64,000 nucleotides of DNA, taken from positions 36,187,123-36,251,122 of the forward strand of contig CP154955.1 in the NCBI GenBank assembly GCA_039621445.1, read 5' to 3'. Made by a program: the position numbers and the translations under genes. A model generated the notes under the pieces. That model was not told where the DNA came from. It saw only the letters and a program-made list of their open reading frames with translations, and ran no database searches. Positions 9,767 to 16,028 of the stretch are shown here, piece after piece (within the stretch, counting starts at the first letter, position 1; every line of letters begins with the position of its first letter). Source of the stretch: Euglena gracilis. Its lineage: Eukaryota > Euglenida > Euglenophyceae > Euglenales.

Positions 9767-10759
9767 GTGTGTTTGTGCGTGCGCGGGGGGTGCTTCTTAC
9801 TGCTTTTTGTTGCCGGAGTTGGCTTATTCCTATTTCTGCCCTTCGACCTCAAGGAGAAAGAGTTTTACTTTTGCGAGTTCAAGGTGAATTATTTTTACAA
9901 GGAGTACTACTTTCCCGAGAACCATCACTTTACCAACTGGTGGACCGAACTTTTTCGGAACTTCAACTTCCTGACGGAAGAATTCAGCTCTTCGAGTCCA
10001 ACTGGAATTATTCCCAGAAGTACTGCAATTGCCACAACAGAGATCAACAACCGGACTTCCATGAAGCATGAATTTCAAAGAAACTCTGAATTTGAAGAAG
10101 AACTTGAAAGAACTTCCGAGAAGTCAGCTGAAGCTGGGGAAGGTGGAGACACAGCAGCAGCTGCAGAAGCTGGAGGGGCGGCAGCAATACAACTGTCCGT
10201 GGCCATCGCACTCCACCCCCCACCCCCCCACCCCCCACCGCATCAGAGATTTCAAAATCCTCCTCGCAACATGAGAATGACCATGGAACATGGACAACTG
10301 TGGTCAGGAGGACAAGAAGACAGAAGGGGAATACCATCACAGGTCCAACAGACTCCCCCCCTTTTTCTATGTCCCCCCCCTTCCAGGGGACAAAGCCAGG
10401 GCTATGGCAGCCTTTCAACAAATATCAGAAATACAAAGGATTCAAGTCATCATGGCTATGGCAGTCAGCATACAAAAGGACCTGGTGTCCAGAATCAAGG
10501 CTATGGAAGCCATCATTCAAGAGGCTATGGAAGCCATCATTCAAAAGGGCAGTGGGTCCAGGGGCAAGGCTATGGCAGCCAGTGCCCCAGCCTAGAGAGA
10601 TCCCACTGGGGAAGGGTATGTCCAACTTACCCCACAGCTCTCTTAAACATAAACCCCTCAGAAGCTGCCCATCCAAAGCCCCCTCTTCAGGGGAAGGCCA
10701 ATGGGGGCCATTATATGCCAGAGGCCACTGGCCTCCAATGGCCACCTGATTTTATTTGA
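9767..10759 (+). CDS. Gag-like protein of DIRS element (330 aa)
   Basis: This frame corresponds by position to gag of DIRS elements (the ORF upstream of RT). The N-terminus is hydrophobic and aromatic. An acidic/Ala segment follows (FEEELERTSEKSAEAGEGGD, residues about 108-128). The C-terminal half has a repeated GYGSQ/GYGSHH motif (about residues 210-275), matching KGYGS repeats in gag of the element at 22046-26625. The start is uncertain: the first ATG at 9767 lies inside the inner terminal repeat, and the methionine at 10068 region is an alternative. The frame ends at 10759 and RT begins in the same frame at 10850 after a short gap. Low-complexity composition prevents a confident domain call. 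Confidence 0.6.
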   Translation: MCLCVRGGCFLLLFVAGVGLFLFLPFDLKEKEFYFCEFKVNYFYKEYYFPENHHFTNWWTELFRNFNFLTEEFSSSSPTGIIPRSTAIATTEINNRTSMKHEFQRNSEFEEELERTSEKSAEAGEGGDTAAAAEAGGAAAIQLSVAIALHPPPPHPPPHQRFQNPPRNMRMTMEHGQLWSGGQEDRRGIPSQVQQTPPLFLCPPPSRGQSQGYGSLSTNIRNTKDSSHHGYGSQHTKGPGVQNQGYGSHHSRGYGSHHSKGQWVQGQGYGSQCPSLERSHWGRVCPTYPTALLNINPSEAAHPKPPLQGKANGGHYMPEATGLQWPPDFI

Positions 10760-10849
10760 AATGGCCTCCATTGGCCTTGATATCTTGATGCTTCCCCTGG
10801 CCTCCATTGCATTCCAGATCACATCAGCCCTTGGGGGGGGAGGCCCAAG

Positions 10850-12457
10850 ATGGGCTACACCAGGGCCCCCCCAGAAGGTAATCCGCCCACACACCCCAGC
10901 TATATATGTACCTCCCCACTACAGACACAGACCTTCCCCCATCTTTCAAATTCAGGGGGAAAGCCTGTCCTTGAGCAGCCCTATGGCAGGGCCAGAGGTG
11001 ACCCCTGCGTGGGGCAGACAGGGAGGACCCCAGTGATGGGGCCAAGGGGAAGGCCCCCAGTGATGGGGCCTGTGGAATCCCAAGACACATTACACCCAGG
11101 GGTGCCCCCCTACAGAGCCCTGCAGGCCAGCATTCCCCATTGGGTCAAGGCAGGAGCCAGCACAGAGGTATTACACTTAATAAGGGAAGGGGTCAGGGCA
11201 GATCTTCCCCTCCCCCCTCAGATGTCCTTAAAAGTTCCCTTCAAAACTCCCCAAGAAATAATGACTGCCCAGAAAATTCTGAGGGAATACGAATGTGCAG
11301 GGGCAACCAGGCAAATCACCCCAGAGGAGGCAAAACATTTTGTCCCTCATTTTATCATCTCCAAAGAGGAAGGGGGAAAGACAAAGGAAAGACTGATTTC
11401 AGATTGTCGACAGTTAAATCTCCATTTCACCCCCCAGAAGTTCAGATTGGAACACATGGGAAACATCTTCCCATATCTAATAAAAGGTTGGTTCTGTGTG
11501 AAAATAGATCTCAAAGATGCTTATTTCCACTTAAAGCTGCACAGCAGCCTGGCAAAACATGTTTGCATGCAGGCGGGGGGGGGGGAAACGTGGCAATTTC
11601 AAGCTGCATGCTTTGGTATAAGCAGCCTGCCACAAAAGTTTATGACTCTAATGAGAGTCTGGGAAAGGAAATGGAGAAAGGAAGGAAACGTAGTTTTCAT
11701 CTACCTGGACGACATTTTGCTGTTAGCCCCCAGCAAAAAGACAGCAGCCCAACATTTGGCAGAAATGAAAAAAGAACTGTTATTGGCAGGTTTCAGAATA
11801 AACCTCCCCAAATCATGTCTGGAACCAACACAAGAAATCAAGCATTTGGGCCAGTGGATCAATTTGAAAAAAGGCCAACTGGAAATTCCACAGGAGACAC
11901 TGAAATCCTTAAGAAAGGAGCCAGGCAAGGTGCTGACAGCACAAAAAATGAGCTGCAGAAAACTCAGCTCTATTGTAGGGCAAGTAAGAAGCTATTTAGT
12001 TTCAATGCCTTTTCTCAGAATTTTGACAGATCAACTTTGCAAAATGGTGGACTTGCACACCAAGTGGGGTTGGGACCACACCTTGACCATTCCCCAAGGG
12101 GTCAAAGATCAAATTGTGAAGTTAAAGGCATTTTTCCAGCCAGGTGTGGGCATAGCATTTCAATCCCAGGCCTCTCAGGAACTCTTCTCAGACAGCAGCA
12201 CCTGGCAATGGGGGGGGGCTGGACAAAAGGTGCAGGATTTTTGGAGGGACCTGCATGTCCTTCACATCAATCAAAAAGAGTTGCAGGCTGCAGTGGAAAC
12301 TGTAAAATCTTTTGCCAAACCAAAGCAAACGATTGTGCTTCATGTGGACTGTCAGGTGGCTGTCAGTTATTTGACAAAATGGGGACGCAAAAAGCCATAC
12401 CTAAATTCCATCCTAAAACCCCTGTTGTATCATTGTCAGGAAAAACAAATCAATTAG
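10850..12457 (+). CDS. DIRS reverse transcriptase/RNase H, ends at a nonsense codon
   Basis: The 535-codon frame holds an RT domain with HFIISKEEGGKTKERLISDC (about residue 165), KIDLKDAYFHL, QFQAACFGISSLPQKF and the catalytic YLDD (about residue 284), then RNase H with LFSDSSTWQWGG (first Asp), HINQKELQAAVE (Glu) and VLHVDCQVAVSYL (Asp). It stops at TAG within QIN*QVVWVP. The intact relative reads VNLQVKWVP there, so Leu TTG became TAG by a single change. Translation continues in the same frame from 12461, so the domain is otherwise preserved. A second frame, shifted by -1, is open across this whole region (11140-13167). Confidence 0.85.
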   Translation: MGYTRAPPEGNPPTHPSYICTSPLQTQTFPHLSNSGGKPVLEQPYGRARGDPCVGQTGRTPVMGPRGRPPVMGPVESQDTLHPGVPPYRALQASIPHWVKAGASTEVLHLIREGVRADLPLPPQMSLKVPFKTPQEIMTAQKILREYECAGATRQITPEEAKHFVPHFIISKEEGGKTKERLISDCRQLNLHFTPQKFRLEHMGNIFPYLIKGWFCVKIDLKDAYFHLKLHSSLAKHVCMQAGGGETWQFQAACFGISSLPQKFMTLMRVWERKWRKEGNVVFIYLDDILLLAPSKKTAAQHLAEMKKELLLAGFRINLPKSCLEPTQEIKHLGQWINLKKGQLEIPQETLKSLRKEPGKVLTAQKMSCRKLSSIVGQVRSYLVSMPFLRILTDQLCKMVDLHTKWGWDHTLTIPQGVKDQIVKLKAFFQPGVGIAFQSQASQELFSDSSTWQWGGAGQKVQDFWRDLHVLHINQKELQAAVETVKSFAKPKQTIVLHVDCQVAVSYLTKWGRKKPYLNSILKPLLYHCQEKQIN

Positions 12458-13167
12458 CAGGTGGTTTGGGTTCCCACAAAAGAACAATTGGCAGACTCCC
12501 TGACCAGGGAGCAAAAGGACCCAGGGGATTATACCCTAAACCTGAACATCTTTCATCAAATTCTTCAGTTCTTCAGAATGGACATAACCCCAGAAGTGGA
12601 CATGTTTTGCACCCCCAGCAACAAAAAATTCCCCAAGTTCGTTTGTCCATACCCGCACCAAGGAGCCTTACTGGTGGATGCCTTGAGGGCAGACTTGAGG
12701 GGACTCCCCCCAGTTTATGCCAACCCTCCCTGGAGCATCATTCCCCAATGGGTCCGGAGATTAATGTTAAACCCAGACCTAACATGTCTGTTGATCGTAC
12801 CCCACTGGGCTTCGACATCATGGTGGCGCCAATTAATGTCAATCAGGCAGCCAGGCAGCAAAGTTTTGCTGGTACCCCCCCAATGGGGTCTGTTCACCAA
12901 CTGCTGGGTGGTGGAGATGCCCCCCCCAAGGTGGAATTTGGCCTGCTTGATTGTGTCAGGCAAATATTACAATCCCAGGAAGTTTCGATGTCCAGTATCG
13001 ACACTTACATAAAAAATCTGGAAAATGTCAAAAGATATGAATCAGCCTTCAGGGCTTTGATGGGCCAGTTGTTGCACAAAGGGGTGCTGATCTTGCTGTT
13101 CACAGCATCAATACTGCACGAAATGCATATGCAGCAGCCTTGTTACTCCCAGGGTCTGGGTCATTGA
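11140..13167 (+). CDS. Long ORF overlapping RT in the -1 frame, running into the recombinase N-terminus
   Basis: 675 codons are open in the frame shifted -1 from RT, covering nearly the whole RT/RNase H/methyltransferase region. Its last 90 or so residues (GLLDCVRQILQSQEV, then YESAFRAL) are the real recombinase N-terminal region, homologous to LHDLLRQILEGKQ and YQSAFTLL of the intact element. Residues upstream are Lys/Ser/Gly/Pro-rich and look like an RT shadow: LPGRHF is simply YLDDIL read in the other frame. The same frame relation is open in the intact element, and DIRS-1 of Dictyostelium is known to have overlapping RT and recombinase ORFs. Only the 3' part is supported as protein. Confidence 0.45.
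   Translation: MGQGRSQHRGITLNKGRGQGRSSPPPSDVLKSSLQNSPRNNDCPENSEGIRMCRGNQANHPRGGKTFCPSFYHLQRGRGKDKGKTDFRLSTVKSPFHPPEVQIGTHGKHLPISNKRLVLCENRSQRCLFPLKAAQQPGKTCLHAGGGGGNVAISSCMLWYKQPATKVYDSNESLGKEMEKGRKRSFHLPGRHFAVSPQQKDSSPTFGRNEKRTVIGRFQNKPPQIMSGTNTRNQAFGPVDQFEKRPTGNSTGDTEILKKGARQGADSTKNELQKTQLYCRASKKLFSFNAFSQNFDRSTLQNGGLAHQVGLGPHLDHSPRGQRSNCEVKGIFPARCGHSISIPGLSGTLLRQQHLAMGGGWTKGAGFLEGPACPSHQSKRVAGCSGNCKIFCQTKANDCASCGLSGGCQLFDKMGTQKAIPKFHPKTPVVSLSGKTNQLAGGLGSHKRTIGRLPDQGAKGPRGLYPKPEHLSSNSSVLQNGHNPRSGHVLHPQQQKIPQVRLSIPAPRSLTGGCLEGRLEGTPPSLCQPSLEHHSPMGPEINVKPRPNMSVDRTPLGFDIMVAPINVNQAARQQSFAGTPPMGSVHQLLGGGDAPPKVEFGLLDCVRQILQSQEVSMSSIDTYIKNLENVKRYESAFRALMGQLLHKGVLILLFTASILHEMHMQQPCYSQGLGH
12458..13012 (+). 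pseudogene. RNase H end and methyltransferase-like domain, downstream of nonsense codon
   Basis: This is the same frame as the RT ORF after the TAG. It begins QVVWVPTKEQLADSLTR (the last RNase H Asp), then DMFCTPSNKKFPKF, VDALRADLRG and YANPPWSIIPQWV. The NPPW motif is in the place where many DIRS elements carry a Dam-like N6-adenine methyltransferase domain; the match here is to the conserved region, and enzymatic activity is an inference. The frame ends at 13012, close to where the RT ORF of the intact element ends. Without suppression of the TAG this part would not be made. Confidence 0.75.
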
Positions 13168-13800
13168 GATTTTCACCCCTTCTGGCTCCATTGAAAAGGA
13201 AATGGGATTCCAATGTCTGCAAGTATGCCCACTTTTAGGACCCCACTGTTTTCCTAGAAAACATCTTGAGGAATTCAACACCTCTCTCAGACCCTTCTTT
13301 GAAAGAGCTCAGAAACAGAATCATCATCCGTTGGAGGCTTTTGGCCCTCCACAGGGGGGTTGATCTAGCCAGGACACAGCGAAAATCAGTTTCGTGGGAG
13401 AAAAAATTTTCATTTTATTGCAAAGGAAAGGGTGGCAATTCCCAAGGTTGGAGGAAGTTTTGAATTTGCCACACACTCATCAGCCCCTGGCATTTATTGA
13501 GAGAGTATGTGGAAAGGACAGCCCACATGGTTGGACACAAAAATAATTTGTTATGGTCTTTGGATGGGAAAAGACCTTTGACATCAGAAAGGGTGAATTC
13601 CCTAACAAAAGAAATTCTGCAAGAGGGGGGGGTGGACACCACCCACTGGAAACCCCACAGCACCAGAGGGGCTGCGGTTTTATGGTGGAAAAATGCTGGT
13701 TTGCAAGTGGAAGAAGTCCAGCAATTGGGTCAGTGGAAAAATTTTGGGGCCTTCCAAGCTCATTATTTGCGACTTAGTGTCGTTTCAAAAATTCAGAATA
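13013..13800 (+). pseudogene. Tyrosine recombinase of DIRS element, frameshifted
   Basis: The N-terminal part is in one frame up to 13167. The rest is in another (ARNAYAAALLLPGSGSL, then ELRNRIIIRWRLLALHRGVD with the first catalytic Arg region, then PHSTRGAAVLWWKN with the HxxR box, GQWKNF with the Trp, and AHYLRL with the candidate Tyr nucleophile). One frameshift near 13085 and stops near 13240 and 13462 break it. The order and spacing of Arg, HxxR, Trp and Tyr are those of tyrosine recombinases. It is homologous to the intact recombinase at 25290-26220. Confidence 0.8.
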
Positions 13801-13827
13801 TTATGGCCCAAAGGGGGGTGCACAGTG

Positions 13828-13930
13828 CCTCACCATCTCGCAGTGCGGAGCCCGAATGGTCTCGGATTCCCACGACAGAGGAAGGCGGAGGAAGGGACCA
13901 AGAGGGCGAAGCACAAGAAGATGTGAGCCC
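13828..13930. repeat. Internal complementary region of DIRS element
   Basis: The left half (13828-13860) is complementary to the element's left end at 9703-9736. The right half (from CTCGGATTCCCACGACAG, 13861 on) should be complementary to the missing right end. The layout matches 26223-26329 of the intact element. Confidence 0.8.
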
Positions 13931-13939
13931 AACCCCTAA

Positions 13940-14258
13940 CAATTGCTTACCGATCCCCGCGGGGGGGAGGGGGGTCACTCCACTTTTTTTTAAAACCAGT
14001 CAGTCACTCATTTTCAAAAAAGAACCAGCCAGTCCCCCCGGGGGGGGTCGGCCACTCAGAAAAAGGGCCACTTTCCAGTTACTTTAGGCCATTTTAGGCC
14101 CAGAAAATTTTTCCGGCGTCTTCGGCGCCGGGGTCACTCGAGCCACTTTTGCCCACTCCTGGCCGACCCCCCCCCGGGGGGGAGGGGTCCGGGCCAAAAG
14201 CCACTCAGTCACTCTGAAAAAACCAGTCACCCACCGCCGGTCAGTGCTTAAGCAATTG
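13940..14258. repeat. MITE-like TIR insertion with poly-C/poly-G body
   Basis: The ends read CAATTGCTTACCGATCC and, inverted, CAATTGCTTAAGCACTGACC. The body has repeats of ACCAGTCAGTCACTC and of Cn/Gn runs. The same body motif recurs at 37300-37380, 38330-38460 and 49970-50040, and the same termini at 51406-51530. No coding capacity and no clean target duplication. Confidence 0.55.
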
Positions 14259-14261
14259 CCT

Positions 14262-14534
14262 GGGCGGAACCTCTTAACCAAACGCACCCCCAAACAGCAC
14301 CGCCGGCGAGCAAGTCATGGCCTCACAGGGGCTAAGTGCGGAGCCGGAGGTGTACCGACCAGGGACACTAGGGGCGGAGCAAAAAGACATTGTGACGCCA
14401 CCCCCCGCCGGTCAGCAAATTTTTCCTCAAACGCCCTTTTTTTTGCGTCGCACAAAAGGCGTGGGGCCCGATTTGCCTTACCCCCCCCCCAAACCCGCAA
14501 AATAAAGCCTTGGTGTTTGTGCTTCGCCCTCTGT
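14262..14534 (+). repeat. 3' end remnant of another DIRS element (internal complementary region and right end)
   Basis: Bases 14300-14400 read GCCGGCGAGCAAGTCATGGC, GTGCGGAGCCGGAGGTGT and then GGGACACTAGGGGCGGAGC, with AAAAGACATTGTGA. This is the internal complementary region pattern of the intact element with its own sequence differences. Bases 14508-14530 (TTGTGCTTCGCCCT) match the outer right terminal repeat at 26566-26580. The large LTR element is inserted here: sequence resumes at 26931 with CTGTGTCCC, as in GGTGTCCC of the intact right end. Confidence 0.65.
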
Positions 14535-15841
14535 TGTTGGGGGGTCCGGGAAACCTGCGGGAAGAACACCCACTCCGCTGAAGGGGGGGTGAGGCTTCCC
14601 GTGGTAAGTCCACTCATCCCGCGAACAATGTGAAGAGTGAGGAGAAATTTTCCCGCCCCTCCTGAGGTTTGGGGGGGGGCAGGTCCTTGGGTGCCTCCTG
14701 CCGAGGCGGAAGAAAGGTGCCTCTTGGCATCCCCACGGGGGGGGGATTCAAGGTCTGTATGAGCGCTAAAAAGGGGGGGGAGTGTGTGCGAGGAGTCGCT
14801 ATGACCGCACATAGCCCCTGCGCCTCCCGAAGGGTGAATGACCGTTTGTTTGCAAGCTTGTGCGAGCCAGTGTGTGACCCTGTGGTTGGTTAAACTGGCC
14901 TGTGACCTGGAATAATGGGGGAGAAACATCTTTGCACTTTGGATTTTTCTTCCGGGATGAAAGTTGGGTTCTCACATACGGAATGATGGCCAGAGTCATT
15001 TTCCAGAGTGTGGGACCTGGGGGACAGGGCGCAGGAAGAGAGGAGGGAATGACGCCAAAGGTAGGGAGTGCCTTGGCATAGGCTCCTATCCTAATCTGTG
15101 GCCATGCCTAATCAGTAACCTTCCAATAACCCAGCCAGCACATGCATAAGTGTGAAAAGGGCAGTGGGCAGTATTGGGAGGTGGGGGTTGGTATGGCGCA
15201 TAGTCTCATTGAGTTGCCCGCGTTCTGCACATTTGTTTTCATGTTCCACTTTCCACAGTGGGTTTCCCAGTTTCCCAAGTTTTCTCAAAGATGCAAGTCG
15301 TCAAGATTCTTGGACTATGAATCATTGAAAGAAGTCAAGGAATTCAATCATCAAGGGATCAAAAAGACATTGTCAGAAGTTGAAACTGCGGTAACATTCG
15401 TCGGCTGAACGGTCACTCGTGAACCTCCATCACCTTTGTTTTGTTGGTTGCGAAGTCAGGTTGTTTTGCCTGTTTGTTTGGGTTTTGTTTTCCCAACATA
15501 GACTTTGGATTTACCCAGAAACAGTCTGGAAATGTTTCATCTGGGAGGAATGGTGTGGGGTTGGGAAGGAGTCCAGATGGCGGGGACTTCTTTCCCCCCC
15601 CTGGACCTGACAAGGGGGCTGGGTATGAATCAGGGACCTGAGCCCACCCTGGTTTTACCCAGAAGTGACCCAGGTGTGTTTGGGGATACGCAAGGGGGGG
15701 TATGCATGAAGCCCGAAGGGATTCGAGTCTGTGGTGGATCTCCTGAAACCGAGGTGGGGAATAAAGATCCTACGCCGCCGGAGGCCCATCCCGGGGTCCC
15801 CCGCGGGGGGGCGGACGCGGGGTGGGCGTCCCGCGTGAACA
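14535..15841 (+). repeat. 5' LTR, carrying the empty site of the DIRS insertion
   Basis: It starts TGTTGGGGGG and ends CCCGCGTGAACA. At 15536-15550 it reads TTCATCTGGGAGGAA, uninterrupted, where the 3' LTR holds the DIRS element. It has no convincing ORF of its own; an 88-codon frame at 15142-15408 is repeated in the other LTR but has no recognisable feature. Confidence 0.9.
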
Positions 15842-15860
15842 TGGTAGCAGGGGTTTGTGA
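15842..15860 (+). promoter_or_regulatory. Putative tRNA primer binding site
   Basis: TGGTAGCAGGGGTTTGTG begins at the first base after the LTR, the usual place and TGG start of a primer binding site. It resembles the initiator-Met type (TGGTATCAGAGC) with changes. A similar block TGGTCGCAGAGGTTTGTG recurs 37 bp downstream (15879-15896). The tRNA cannot be confirmed from here. Confidence 0.5.
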
Positions 15861-16028
15861 TTCGACCATGTCCGTTAACATGGTCGCAGAGGTTTGTGCT
15901 GCGGTTGCTGTTTGGTGTTTCTCAGCTGTTTCAAATTCCATGTTTCCCAGCGTAAACATGGTAATCAGAGGGGCGAAAGCTGCAATCAGTTTTCGGGTTG
16001 GATTGTCAGTGAGTGATTTTGTCTGTAT

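Larger units (their letters stand above)
9703..13930 (+). mobile_element. DIRS retrotransposon, plus strand, recombinase damaged
   Basis: The left end is set by complementarity: 9703-9736 (ACCATTCGGGCTCTGC, then CTGCGAGATGGTGAGG) is the reverse complement of 13828-13860, the left half of the internal complementary region that DIRS elements use to template circle closure. The order inside is gag, RT/RNase H, methyltransferase-like domain, tyrosine recombinase, internal complementary region. The expected right terminal repeat is not found: after 13930 come a small TIR insertion and a different DIRS 3' end. The element has inserted into the left terminal repeat of the minus-strand DIRS copy at 8742-9702, giving divergent left ends. 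It differs strongly from the element at 22046-26625, so it is a separate lineage. Confidence 0.85.

Noticed and set aside
10068-10274. Overlapping Gln-rich frame as a separate small protein
   Set aside because: It lies inside the gag-like ORF; the GYGSQ frame is shared with other DIRS copies, this one is not.
14315-14929. 204-codon minus frame crossing the LTR start
   Set aside because: It spans the junction between a DIRS remnant and the LTR at 14535, two unrelated sequences, and a version of its LTR part recurs at 20980-21429.
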